From positions 62,001 to 126,000 of the forward strand of contig NZ_LN879457.1 of assembly GCF_001403615.1 (NCBI RefSeq): a stretch of DNA of 64,000 nucleotides, written 5' to 3'. Of this stretch, positions 25,633 through 33,591 are shown piece after piece (within the stretch, counting starts at the first letter, position 1; each line of letters begins with the position of its first letter). The notes under the pieces are model-generated. The model made no database searches. It was not told the origin of the DNA and saw only the letters and a program-made list of their open reading frames with translations. Both the position numbers and the translations under genes were made by a program. This DNA is from Desnuesiella massiliensis. GTDB taxonomy: Bacteria; Bacillota; Clostridia; Clostridiales; Clostridiaceae.

Positions 25633-26505
25633 ATGAAAGATTTAAGAAGAACTATGCTTTTTATGCCAGGAAATAATCCTGGCATGCTTCAAAATGCTGC
25701 TATTATGGGAGCAGATTCCATAATTCTTGATTTAGAGGATGCAGTAAGCTTAACGGAAAAGGATAGTGCTAGAATTTTAGTTAGAGAAGCTATAAAAAAT
25801 ATCGATTATTCAGAAGTAGAAGTAGTGGTTAGAATAAACCCTTTAGATACAGAGTTTGGTCCAGAGGACATAGATACCATAGCTAGAGTTAAACCGGATA
25901 CCATAATGGTACCTAAGGCAGATGAATCAGAAATACGCCTTGCGGATGAAATACTATCAAAGGTGGAGAGAGAAGAAGGCTTTGAGGAAGGAAGCATAAA
26001 AATAATAGCCCTCATAGAGACTGCTTATGGCTTAGAAAATGTATATAATGTTATAAAGGCATCTTCGAGAGTATCAGGAGTGTTACTAGGAGGAGAAGAC
26101 CTAACCGCAGATATGGGTATCAAAAGAACAAAGGAAGGGGAAGAGATATTCTATGCAAGGAATAGAGTAGCTACTGCTTGCAGAGCCAGCAGAATCCATG
26201 CTATTGATACCCCTTTTACAGATACCAATGACATGGAAGGATTAGAGAAGGATACCTTTAAAGCTAAAGGCTTAGGTATGACAGGTAAGTCAGCTATAAA
26301 TCCAAGACAGATCGACGTGATCCATAGCGTTTTTGCTCCCACAGCAGCAGAGATAAAGCATGCTCAAAGAGTGCTTCAAGCTATGGAAGAGGCTAAAAAA
26401 GAAGGTAAGGGTGTGTTTTCCTTAGATGGAAAAATGGTGGATGCCCCCATTATAAATAGAGCCAAAACTACAGTTCAACTAGCTAAATTGCTAGGGCTAG
26501 TTTAG
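25633..26505 (+). CDS. citE: Citramalate (citrate) lyase beta subunit CitE
   Basis: 290-residue TIM-barrel lyase (HpcH/HpaI superfamily): RRTMLFMPGNNPGMLQNAAIMGADSIILDLEDAV, VRINPL, VPKADES, IALIETAYGLEN (Glu ligand) and GGEDLTADMG. Cleaves the citramalyl-ACP thioester to acetyl-ACP and pyruvate. SD AGAGGAGGT. Part of the tight citDEFCX block. Confidence 0.93.
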   Translation: MKDLRRTMLFMPGNNPGMLQNAAIMGADSIILDLEDAVSLTEKDSARILVREAIKNIDYSEVEVVVRINPLDTEFGPEDIDTIARVKPDTIMVPKADESEIRLADEILSKVEREEGFEEGSIKIIALIETAYGLENVYNVIKASSRVSGVLLGGEDLTADMGIKRTKEGEEIFYARNRVATACRASRIHAIDTPFTDTNDMEGLEKDTFKAKGLGMTGKSAINPRQIDVIHSVFAPTAAEIKHAQRVLQAMEEAKKEGKGVFSLDGKMVDAPIINRAKTTVQLAKLLGLV

Positions 26506-26521
26506 AATAGAGGTGAATATT

Positions 26522-28063
26522 ATGAAAAATGCAGTAGGTAGAGAGATACCTGAGTATATAGAAGGATATGGAGAAGTGGTGCCTTTTCAAGGAGCTTTTG
26601 CTAATCCTAGAGTTAAGAAAAAAATAGGTGTGAAAGAAACCGCCGTGGACCCTTCAGAAGTAAAGGTTCTAAACTCCATTGATGAAGCTTTAGATAAAGT
26701 GAATATAAAAGATGGAATGACTCTTTCCTTTCATCACCATTTAAGAAATGGAGATTATGTGCTTAACATGGTGCTAGAGAGGGCGGCAGAGAGAGGAATT
26801 AAAGATTTGACTATAGCAGCAAGCTCCATATTCCCCACTCACGCTCCTTTAGTAGAGCATATAAAAAATGGTGTGGTAACAAAGGTAGTAGCTAGCTACA
26901 TCTCTGGACCAGTGGCTAGAGCCATATCCAGTGGATTATTAAAGCACCCTGCAGTACTTCAAACTCATGGAGGAAGAGGAAGAGCTATTGAAAGTGGAGA
27001 TTTACATATAGATATAGCCTTTGTGGCAGCACCTACCGCAGATACCTATGGAAACATAAACGGATTATATGGTAAATCTGCTTGTGGAGCTCTAGGCTAT
27101 GCTGTGGCAGACTGCGAATATGCAGATAATGTAATAGCAATTACGGATAATTTAGTACCTTATCCAACCTGCCCTATAGAAATAAGCCAAATATATATAG
27201 ATTATATAGTGAAGGTAGATTCCATTGGAAATCCTGAAGGCATTGTGTCAGGAACTACTCAAATAACTAAGGATCCAGTGGGACTTAGAATAGCTAAGAT
27301 GGCTGCAGGAGTAATGAAGGCTTCTGGCTTAGTAAAAAGTGAAATGTCCTTCCAAACCGGAGCAGGTGGTATATCCCTAGCTGTAGCGCAGGAATTAAAA
27401 GAGATTATGGAGAAGGAAGATATACAAGGAAGCTTTGCTTCAGGAGGAATCACAGGATATATAGTAGATATGTTCAGAGAAGGACTCTTTAGATATCTAT
27501 TTGATGTTCAATGCTTTGATTTAAAGGCTGTAGAATCCTATTCAGAAACTCATAAGCATCAAAGAATGTCAGCCTCTATGTATGGAAATCCTCATAACAA
27601 AGGTGCTGTAGTAAACAATCTAGATATAGTAATCCTAGGAGCTACAGAAATAGATACGGACTTTAATGTTAATGTAGCTACAGGATCTGATGGAATGATA
27701 ATGGGAGGCTCAGGAGGGCATAGTGATACTGCTGCTGGAGCTAAGCTTACCATAATAGTTTCAAATTTGATGAAGGCTAGATTGCCAGTAATAAAGGATA
27801 AGGTTACTACCATAACCACACCAGGAGAGAGCATAGATGTTTTGGTTACTGAAAGAGGTATTGCCATAAATCCGAAAAGAACAGATTTAATAGAGAAGCT
27901 AAAAGAAACTAATTTACCTATAATGACCATAGAGGAATTAAAGGCTATCTCTGAAAAATTAACAGGAAAGCCTAGAGAAATAGAAACCACTGATGAAGTT
28001 GTAGCTGTAGTAGAATATAGAGATGGAACGGTTATTGATGTAATTAAAAAGATAAAAGGATAG
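26522..28063 (+). CDS. citF: Citramalate (citrate) lyase alpha subunit CitF
   Basis: 513 residues, the acyl-transferase subunit that swaps acetyl for citramalyl (citrate) on the acyl carrier protein. Conserved blocks: MTLSFHHHLRNGDYVLN, LQTHGGRGRAIESGDLHIDIAF, GNINGLYGKSACGALGYA, VTERGIAINPKRTDL. ATG 26522 follows AGAGGTG; the in-frame GTG at 26513 overlaps the SD. The stop is followed at once by citC. Confidence 0.94.
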   Translation: MKNAVGREIPEYIEGYGEVVPFQGAFANPRVKKKIGVKETAVDPSEVKVLNSIDEALDKVNIKDGMTLSFHHHLRNGDYVLNMVLERAAERGIKDLTIAASSIFPTHAPLVEHIKNGVVTKVVASYISGPVARAISSGLLKHPAVLQTHGGRGRAIESGDLHIDIAFVAAPTADTYGNINGLYGKSACGALGYAVADCEYADNVIAITDNLVPYPTCPIEISQIYIDYIVKVDSIGNPEGIVSGTTQITKDPVGLRIAKMAAGVMKASGLVKSEMSFQTGAGGISLAVAQELKEIMEKEDIQGSFASGGITGYIVDMFREGLFRYLFDVQCFDLKAVESYSETHKHQRMSASMYGNPHNKGAVVNNLDIVILGATEIDTDFNVNVATGSDGMIMGGSGGHSDTAAGAKLTIIVSNLMKARLPVIKDKVTTITTPGESIDVLVTERGIAINPKRTDLIEKLKETNLPIMTIEELKAISEKLTGKPREIETTDEVVAVVEYRDGTVIDVIKKIKG

Positions 28064-28075
28064 GTGATTTACCAA

Positions 28076-29119
28076 ATGTATGGATTGCAGATTGAAGAGG
28101 TTAATCTTTTTGATAAAGAAGAAGTAAAAAAGGTAGGCGAATTTTTAAAGGATTTTGAGCTAAACTATGAACAGGATATAGATTATACCTTAGTAGCAAA
28201 AAATGGAGAAGAGATTGTAGGAACCTGCTCCAAAGCAAAAAATATTTTAAAGTGCTTTGCCATAGCTCCTAAGCTAAGAGGCGAGGGATTAACTGCCACC
28301 TTGATTACCTCACTGATCAATAAGCTTTTTGAACAGGGGATATATCATAGCTTTATTTTTACTAAGCCTAGCAATAAGGATATATTTACATCCTTAAACT
28401 ATAAGGTTTTATATGAGGCAGAAGAGGCTATACTCTTAGAAAGCGGCATATACGACATAAATAGTTACCTAGATAAGCTTATAAAAAAAGAGAATATTGA
28501 TGTAAATACCTCTAAAGCAGCCCTAGTAATGAACTGCAATCCTTTTACAGAAGGTCATAAATATTTAATTGAGAAAGCTTCAGAAACTTCAGAGGAAGTG
28601 CTGGTTTTTATGGTAGAAGAGGATAAATCCCTATTCCCCTTTAATACCAGATATCAATTAGTTAAAGAAGGGGTAAAACACCTATCTAATGTAAAGGTAA
28701 TAAGAGGGGGAGAATACATCATATCCTCTGCCACTTTCCCCTCTTACTTTTTAAGAAAAGAAGATGAAAGGCTAAGAGCCTATACTAAAATAGATGCGGG
28801 CATCTTTGGAAAATATTTTTGCTCTAAGTTAAATATTAAAAAGAGGTTAGTAGGAGAAGAACCTTATTGCAATGTCACTAATGCATATAATGAAGCGCTA
28901 AAAAAAGAATTGATAAAGTATGGTGTAGAACTTATAATTATAGAAAGAAAGATCAAGGATGAACTAGCCATTAGTGCATCCAGAGTTAGAAATCTTATAA
29001 AAGAAGGATCTTTGGATAAGATAAAGTTATTGGTTCCAAAGGTTACTTGGGATTTCCTAAACACCCCAGAAGGAAAGGAGATAGTGGAGAAGATAAAGCA
29101 AAGTAATTCTCCACATTGA
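28076..29119 (+). CDS. citC: [Citramalate/citrate lyase] ligase CitC
   Basis: 347 residues: N-terminal GNAT-like domain (TCSKAKNILKCFAIAPKLRGEGL) and C-terminal nucleotidyl-transferase domain with MNCNPFTEGHKYLIEKAS (HIGH-like TEGH) and ISASRVRNLIKEG. Re-acetylates the acyl carrier using acetate and ATP to activate the lyase. ATG 28076 is spaced from TAGGTGA; an in-frame GTG at 28064 overlaps it. Overlaps citX by four bases. Confidence 0.92.
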   Translation: MYGLQIEEVNLFDKEEVKKVGEFLKDFELNYEQDIDYTLVAKNGEEIVGTCSKAKNILKCFAIAPKLRGEGLTATLITSLINKLFEQGIYHSFIFTKPSNKDIFTSLNYKVLYEAEEAILLESGIYDINSYLDKLIKKENIDVNTSKAALVMNCNPFTEGHKYLIEKASETSEEVLVFMVEEDKSLFPFNTRYQLVKEGVKHLSNVKVIRGGEYIISSATFPSYFLRKEDERLRAYTKIDAGIFGKYFCSKLNIKKRLVGEEPYCNVTNAYNEALKKELIKYGVELIIIERKIKDELAISASRVRNLIKEGSLDKIKLLVPKVTWDFLNTPEGKEIVEKIKQSNSPH

Positions 29120-29634
29120 TAATGACATATACGCCCAAAGAAATATTAGAGGAAAGAGAAAAAAGAGTTCATTTTCAAAAGAAACTTATGGATAGGTTTG
29201 AAATGAGCTTGGTAAGCATAAGAGCTAACTATCCAGGAATTAATAAGGATAACTATATAACTAATGAAATTGTTCAAACCATGGATAAAATTGTTTCAGA
29301 TATAATGTATACTTCTTTAGAGTTTAAGCTAAATAGAAGTACTGCTGAAGGACCCACAATTACTATGATGATTAACAAAGATCCTATTGAAATAAAAAAA
29401 TTAATGATACAGGTGGAAGAAAAACATCCCTTAGGGAGGTTTGTAGATATAGATGTTTATAATCCTAAAGATTACAGCAGTATAGGAAGAGGAGAATTGG
29501 GATATGGGCCAAGACCCTGCTTTTTATGCGAGGAATCCGCTCAAATCTGTGCTAGAAGCAAGAAGCATTCTATACTGGAAATTATAGCTCATATTGAAAA
29601 AGCCTATAAAAATTATAAAGAGAAGAAATATTAA
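29116..29634 (+). CDS. citX: Holo-[lyase] ACP synthase CitX
   Basis: 172 residues of the apo-citrate lyase phosphoribosyl-dephospho-CoA transferase family; the C-terminal GRGELGYGPRPCFLCEES..CARSKKHS block is typical. Start is TTG 29116 (overlapping the citC stop) or ATG 29122; no clear SD, so coupled translation is likely. CitG, which makes the prosthetic-group precursor, is not in the cluster and must be encoded elsewhere. Confidence 0.88.
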   Translation: MIMTYTPKEILEEREKRVHFQKKLMDRFEMSLVSIRANYPGINKDNYITNEIVQTMDKIVSDIMYTSLEFKLNRSTAEGPTITMMINKDPIEIKKLMIQVEEKHPLGRFVDIDVYNPKDYSSIGRGELGYGPRPCFLCEESAQICARSKKHSILEIIAHIEKAYKNYKEKKY

Positions 29635-29650
29635 ATATTATATGCATAGT

Positions 29651-29748
29651 AGATAAGAATTACGTAAACTTAATTTATACATGTTCCAAAATCACAGTTT
29701 TAAGTGGTTATGGTGCATGCATAAATTAGTAGTTGAAGTTGTTTATCT
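29651..29748 (-). repeat. Dispersed ~100-nt hairpin repeat, copy 1
   Basis: Reverse-complement copy of the elements at 38420-38518 and 53790-53895. Ends AGATAA/TTATCT; main stem TTAATTTATACATG / CATGCATAAATTAG; the conserved one-sided blocks AACTTCAACTA and ATGCACCATAA are on the minus strand. It fills the gap between citX and the TPR gene. See the findings for the compensatory changes. Confidence 0.85.
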
Positions 29749-29768
29749 AATAATACAGGAGTGATAAG

Positions 29769-30464
29769 GTGGACAAAAATCTTAAAATTAAATTATACAT
29801 ATTTGGAGTGTTAGCTTTAGTTGGAATTTTTATAATTTCCTATACTGCTATAGAAAACAGAGAAAAAATTACTAAATTAGAAGCACAGCAAAATCAGCAG
29901 CTAAAAGAAAAGCAAAATGAGATGAAGCTGGAGCAAGATAAGGCTCAAAAGGAAGAGGAAGATAGAAAAAAGAGAGAGCAGGAACTAAAGGATAAATATG
30001 AAAGAAGCTTTGAGGCCTTTCATGGTAAAAAGTATAATTTAGCCATTCAGCTTTCAGATGAAATATTAGCAGTTGATCCTAACTATTATATGGCTCTTAA
30101 CGTAAAGGGTATAGCCCTATGTTATTCAAAGAATTTCGAAGATGGTATGTCCTTTATAGATAAGGCCTTAGCTATAAAGCCCGACTATGGCTATGCTAGA
30201 TTTAACAAAGCCCTAGCTTATGAGCTTTTTGGTAAATATGAAGAGTCTTTAACTTGGTATGATAAGGCTCTAGAGGTAGAGGATTATGTTTGGAGCTATT
30301 ATGGAAAAGCCAGTATCTATGGCCGTAAGGGTGATATAACAAATACGGTAAAATATTTAAAGAAAGCCATAGAAATGAATCCAGAAGTAAAGAATATAGC
30401 TAAAACTGAGGAAGACTTTAATCCTGTAAGAAATTCTAAGGAGTTTAAAGCCTTGATGGAATAA
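29769..30464 (+). CDS. Membrane-anchored tetratricopeptide repeat protein
   Basis: 231 residues: one N-terminal membrane segment (~residues 7-28), a charged coiled coil (~32-75, rich in Lys, Glu and Gln) and about four TPR units (~75-215; ILAVDPNYYMALNVKGIAL, ALAIKPDYGYARFNKALAYELFGKYEESL, ALEVEDYVWSYYGKAS). GTG start after CAGGAGTG. Probably a protein-protein interaction scaffold outside or at the membrane; no specific role can be named. It lies between a repeat copy and a HIT gene 25 bases downstream. Confidence 0.8.
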   Translation: MDKNLKIKLYIFGVLALVGIFIISYTAIENREKITKLEAQQNQQLKEKQNEMKLEQDKAQKEEEDRKKREQELKDKYERSFEAFHGKKYNLAIQLSDEILAVDPNYYMALNVKGIALCYSKNFEDGMSFIDKALAIKPDYGYARFNKALAYELFGKYEESLTWYDKALEVEDYVWSYYGKASIYGRKGDITNTVKYLKKAIEMNPEVKNIAKTEEDFNPVRNSKEFKALME

Positions 30465-30489
30465 TAGTAAATCATGAGGAGATAAATAA

Positions 30490-30987
30490 ATGGCAAAAAA
30501 GATTACCATGGCAGATGGTAGAACCATAGAAGTTGAATGCTTAAGCTGTGCTATTACTTCAGGTTTAATTGAACCTGCTGGTGGAACCATTATTGAAACT
30601 GAGAATTTTCATGCTCATCAGGATGTGGCCTATCCAGTGCCAGGTCTAGTCATTGTAGCTTCTAAAAGACATATACACTGCTTAGATGAATTAACCGAAA
30701 GTGAATTAATAGAATGTATAAACTTAGTTCAAGCCATTAGAAAAGCTCAAAGAGATGAGCTTGGCATTGAATATGTTTATTATTTTTATAATGAAGATAC
30801 CACTCATCATTTTCATTTATGGATGGTTCCTAGATATGAATGGATGAATGAATTTGGCAGGTCCGTTGAATCTTTAAGGCCAGTACTGCTACACGCAAGA
30901 AATAAAATGAATAATAAAGAAAATTTAGATAAGGTCTTTAAGAATATAGATTTATTAAGAAATGCTTTAAAGAATTATAAAAGATAG
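30490..30987 (+). CDS. HIT-family hydrolase
   Basis: 165 residues with a HIT-like fold: CLSCAI near the N-terminus (position as in zinc-binding HIT proteins) and a catalytic triad THHFHLWMVPR (H-x-H-x type). HIT proteins hydrolyse nucleotide conjugates such as AppppA or AMP-lysine; the substrate cannot be predicted. SD GAGGAG; followed by a terminator that overlaps its stop codon. Confidence 0.82.
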   Translation: MAKKITMADGRTIEVECLSCAITSGLIEPAGGTIIETENFHAHQDVAYPVPGLVIVASKRHIHCLDELTESELIECINLVQAIRKAQRDELGIEYVYYFYNEDTTHHFHLWMVPRYEWMNEFGRSVESLRPVLLHARNKMNNKENLDKVFKNIDLLRNALKNYKR

Positions 30988-31019
30988 AGTTCATGTATAT
31001 TGTGAACTCTATTTTTTTA
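30986..31019 (+). terminator. Terminator after the HIT gene
   Basis: AGAGTTCA (30986-30993) and TGAACTCT (31003-31010) form a perfect stem followed by ATTTTTTTAT. Confidence 0.93.
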
Positions 31020-31032
31020 TAGAATGAAAATG

Positions 31033-31125
31033 TAAGCATGTATACTTCTAAATAACATGCTTATCTTTCGGATACATAGCTAAAAGATTTTAAAATTACA
31101 AAAGCAATATATATTTAGCTATGTA
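31033..31125. other. Two consecutive inverted repeats in the 31.0-31.5 kb gap
   Basis: TAAGCATGT/ACATGCTTA (31033-31041, 31055-31063) and TACATAGCTAAA/TTTAGCTATGTA (31073-31084, 31114-31125) are both perfect. Neither has a T-tract. The 472-base gap continues with a hairpin repeat (31189), a 12-bp palindrome TATAGCGCTATA (31233-31244) and a leader-like ORF (31305). No ordinary gene is seen in 31020-31300. Confidence 0.6.
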
Positions 31126-31188
31126 AAATAATTGAAGTATGCTAGGGGATATTTTATAATAAAGTATAGGAATAATTGTATTAAAAAG

Positions 31189-31226
31189 CGAAACAAGGGA
31201 AGTCAGATGGTTTCCTTAAAAATTAA
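31189..31226 (+). repeat. 38-bp hairpin repeat, left copy
   Basis: CGAAACAAGGGAAGTCAGAT-GG-TTTCCTTAAAAATTAA; the same sequence with one extra base and full stem recurs at 34295-34333. The AAGGGAAG/CTTCCCTT stem followed by AAAAATT resembles a terminator. The two copies bracket the accessory block with the acetyltransferase genes and cat. Confidence 0.8.
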
Positions 31227-31304
31227 TATATTTATAGCGCTATATATTAGCTGTATACCTTTGCTACGATTACATGAATAATTCTTTGAGGAGGTGAAGA
31301 ATAA

Positions 31305-31364
31305 ATGCTAATAAGAATTATATTGCGAAATAGTCTCGATCAAAGTTTATCCCATGCAGAGTAA
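31305..31364 (+). CDS. Putative 19-residue leader peptide
   Basis: AGGAGGTGAAGAATAA directly precedes an ATG that opens a 19-codon frame (MLIRIILRNSLDQSLSHAE). Its 3' end GCAGAGT can pair with ACTCTGC at 31415-31421, and a second stem TTGTTTAT/ATAAACAA (31426-31447) touches the SD of the following gene. The layout resembles leader-peptide attenuators of resistance genes, but the SD of the next gene is not fully buried. Tentative. Confidence 0.4.
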   Translation: MLIRIILRNSLDQSLSHAE

Positions 31365-31459
31365 GGTGTAGTAATACTATTTCTGTGTGGGAGTTATAGA
31401 TTTACTATCTGCTGAACTCTGCAAATTGTTTATGAACTAATAAACAAGGAGTGGATATT

Positions 31460-31720
31460 ATGAAATACTTAAATGCAGCAGAAGTATTACCCGAACATTT
31501 GCTAATGGAAATTCAAAAACATATAAAAGGTAAAGTTCTATATATACCAACTGGTGATGAGCGTATAGCATGGGGAGAAAAGAATGGTTCTAAAAGTTAT
31601 TTCGAAGATAGAAATAAAGAAATCAAGCAGCAATATCAAGATGGTTATAGTCTAGAACAAATATCTCATAATTATGGATTAGCATATGATACGGTGCGTA
31701 AAATTATATATAAAAAATAA
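31460..31720 (+). CDS. CD3324-like small HTH protein
   Basis: 86 residues: MKYLNAAEVLPEHLLMEIQKHIKG, YIP..DERIAWGEKNGSKSYFEDRNKEIKQQYQDG and C-terminal helix-turn-helix YSLEQISHNYGLAYDTVRKIIYKK. It matches, by memory, the CD3324 family of small Mor-like DNA-binding proteins of Clostridia. Likely a transcription factor of unknown target. ATG 31460 is behind AAGGAGTG; terminator follows. Confidence 0.75.
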   Translation: MKYLNAAEVLPEHLLMEIQKHIKGKVLYIPTGDERIAWGEKNGSKSYFEDRNKEIKQQYQDGYSLEQISHNYGLAYDTVRKIIYKK

Positions 31721-31727
31721 AAAGATG

Positions 31728-31755
31728 AGGGCTTGGATGTTTCAAGGCCCTTTTT
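31728..31755 (+). terminator. Terminator after the CD3324-like gene
   Basis: GGGC-TTG ... CAAG-GCCC followed by TTTTT; the stem has one bulge. Located directly after the stop codon. Confidence 0.8.
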
Positions 31756-31843
31756 CATTATGGGTACAGAATGATTATATATAAAATTGGAATATATACT
31801 ATATTGATATAAGTATATAATGGTAGCAAAGGGGGCTATATTT

Positions 31844-32734
31844 ATGTCAGTACAGTTTAGAAATTATACAAAACAAGCAGGCATTACAGAAGATTATCAT
31901 AAGGTTAGGAATTTTTTTATAAGATTAGGATATGCAGAATTCACATATACAAGATGGGATTGGATGGCAACACATGGGTACTTAGACAAATCTGCTGTAG
32001 GTAGAATCGGTATATGGGAAGAGGATGAACAAATCGTAGGAGTAGCGACCTTTGATTGCCAATTAGGAGACGCATTTTGCTTAACTTTTCCAGAATATGC
32101 TTTCTTGAAAAAAGAGATGTTACTATATGCAAAAGATAATCTTTCTAAGGATGGAAAATTTGGTATTGTCATTGCAGATGCTGACTTAAAATTTCAAGAT
32201 ATTGCAGCAAACTTAGGGCTCATCGCTACTGATCAGAAAGAAAGTGATGCTATTTTTTATTTAGATAAGACATCTACAGAATACCGTTTGCCAGAGGGAT
32301 TTCATATCACTACCATGGAGGAAACCTTTGATCCATACCAATATTTGCGCGTGCTATGGAAAGGATTTAACCACGAGTTGAATGGTGAAGGAGAATTTCA
32401 GTTTTCGAAAGAAAAGGAAGAGCTGTGCAAAGAAGAAATGATTCGTCCTAATGTTGACTTGAATTTAAAGGTAGCTGCCGTCGCTCCAGATGGAAATTTT
32501 GCTGCCTATTGTGGAATGTGGTATGACCCAGAAGCAGGTTATGCAGTGATAGAACCCGTAGCTACAGATCCTCAATATAGAAAAATGGGATTGGGGAAAG
32601 CTGTAGTTTTAGAAGGAATTAGACGTGTTGGAGAACTTGGAGCAAAGACGGCTTTAGTAGGCTCCTCGCAGCAGTTCTATTACAGTATTGGATTACGTCC
32701 GTTCAGTACTGCTACCATATGGAGAGAAAAATAA
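31844..32734 (+). CDS. Tandem GNAT-family acetyltransferase
   Basis: 296 residues. Two GNAT-like halves: a degenerate N-terminal domain (~1-145) and a C-terminal domain with the acetyl-CoA loop VATDPQYRKMGLGKAVVLEGIRR and YYSIGLRPF. The same architecture and many motifs (VAPDG..A.YCGMWYD, GLGKA) recur in the gene at 58859. Substrate unknown. ATG 31844 follows AAGGGGG; the in-frame ATG at 31820 has no SD. Confidence 0.8.
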   Translation: MSVQFRNYTKQAGITEDYHKVRNFFIRLGYAEFTYTRWDWMATHGYLDKSAVGRIGIWEEDEQIVGVATFDCQLGDAFCLTFPEYAFLKKEMLLYAKDNLSKDGKFGIVIADADLKFQDIAANLGLIATDQKESDAIFYLDKTSTEYRLPEGFHITTMEETFDPYQYLRVLWKGFNHELNGEGEFQFSKEKEELCKEEMIRPNVDLNLKVAAVAPDGNFAAYCGMWYDPEAGYAVIEPVATDPQYRKMGLGKAVVLEGIRRVGELGAKTALVGSSQQFYYSIGLRPFSTATIWREK

Positions 32735-32794
32735 AAAGTAACAATAAGTATGAAAAGAGGAATTATTCTATTTAATTATATGAGAGGTAAAAAA

Positions 32795-33376
32795 ATGCAG
32801 TCAATAGATTATATGAATATTAGTAGAGAAACCCAGAGGCTTATAATCCGCACAACGATGGAAGAGGATTTTGAGATAATCAGAGATGGTCTAAAGAGGC
32901 AGAAAGCAAAGCAAAACAAGTATGATGATGAAGAACTTGAACTCGCAGATGTTTTTACAGAAGATTTCTATAAAAGAACTGTAGATACTTTGATCCAACA
33001 CGCAAAAAGCGATAAGGCTTATGAGTTTCGCGTCTTTAAAAAATCCGATGGAAGTTATATTGGCGGCGTTATAATAAAAACTATTTTGCGAAGGAACTTT
33101 CAGTGGGCGGAGGTTGGGTATTGGCTGCTCAATCAACATTGGGGTAATGGTTATGGAAGTGAGATGGCGAAGGGTGCAATTGATATAGCTTTTAATGAAC
33201 TTTGCTTTCATCGTTTAGAGGCACATATCAATTTGGATAATGTTGCTTCTCAAAAGACAGCAGAGAGGGCAGGAATGAAGTTGGAGTGTATACGGAAAGG
33301 ATTTATATTTGAATCTGATACATGGACAGATAACATGATTTATGTAATAAATAATGCAGATTTGTCAGCATTATAA
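32795..33376 (+). CDS. GNAT-family acetyltransferase (RimJ/RimL type)
   Basis: 193 residues: RETQRLIIRTTMEEDFEIIRDGL at the N-terminus, EVGYWLLNQHWGNGYGSEMAKGAIDIAF acetyl-CoA loop, and RLEAHINLDNVASQKTAERAGMKLEC. This is the pattern of RimJ/RimL-like acetyltransferases and many small resistance-type enzymes. ATG 32795 follows GAGAGGT; earlier in-frame ATGs lack an SD. Lies 60 bases after the tandem GNAT and may be co-transcribed. Confidence 0.8.
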   Translation: MQSIDYMNISRETQRLIIRTTMEEDFEIIRDGLKRQKAKQNKYDDEELELADVFTEDFYKRTVDTLIQHAKSDKAYEFRVFKKSDGSYIGGVIIKTILRRNFQWAEVGYWLLNQHWGNGYGSEMAKGAIDIAFNELCFHRLEAHINLDNVASQKTAERAGMKLECIRKGFIFESDTWTDNMIYVINNADLSAL

Positions 33377-33418
33377 ACGGATTCAATAAGCGTATCTATT
33401 GTATATTATATTCGTCTA

Positions 33419-33448
33419 TTAGACTTGTATAATTTCATAAGATATAAT
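33419..33448 (+). promoter_or_regulatory. Likely promoter of cat
   Basis: TTAGAC (33419-33424), 18 bases, TATAAT (33443-33448), about 70 bases before the cat leader peptide. Confidence 0.5.
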
Positions 33449-33526
33449 AGGCTTATTAAAGATGCTTCATACTTATAAATAAATTTAACATAAAGATTAT
33501 TTATTTAGATAACAGGAGGTCGTAAA

Positions 33527-33556
33527 ATGATTATCGCAATTAAGATAGCCTTCTAA
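33527..33556 (+). CDS. cat leader peptide (9 codons)
   Basis: ATGATTATCGCAATTAAG... encodes MIIAIKIAF and has its own strong AGGAGG SD. Its last codons form the left arm of the stem that hides the cat SD. Size (nine codons) and position are those of inducible cat leaders of Gram-positive bacteria, though the peptide sequence differs from those I remember (for example MVKTDKISSN of cat-86). Confidence 0.8.
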   Translation: MIIAIKIAF

Positions 33557-33586
33557 AATAAGTCAACGAAACTTTTTAGGAGGCTA
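33546..33586 (+). promoter_or_regulatory. Translational attenuator stem sequestering the cat SD
   Basis: TAGCCTTCTAAAA (33546-33558) pairs with TTTTAGGAGGCTA (33574-33586), 13 bp with one G-U pair and a 15-base loop. The cat SD AGGAGG (33578-33583) is wholly inside the stem. A ribosome stalled by chloramphenicol on the overlapping leader peptide would open it. This is established behaviour for cat genes; here it is inferred from structure. Confidence 0.85.
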
Positions 33587-33591
33587 AAATT

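Noticed and set aside
31261..31460. T-box riboswitch upstream of the CD3324-like gene
   Set aside because: No T-box core (AGGGTGGNACCGCG) or specifier-loop architecture is visible; the leader-ORF reading fits better.
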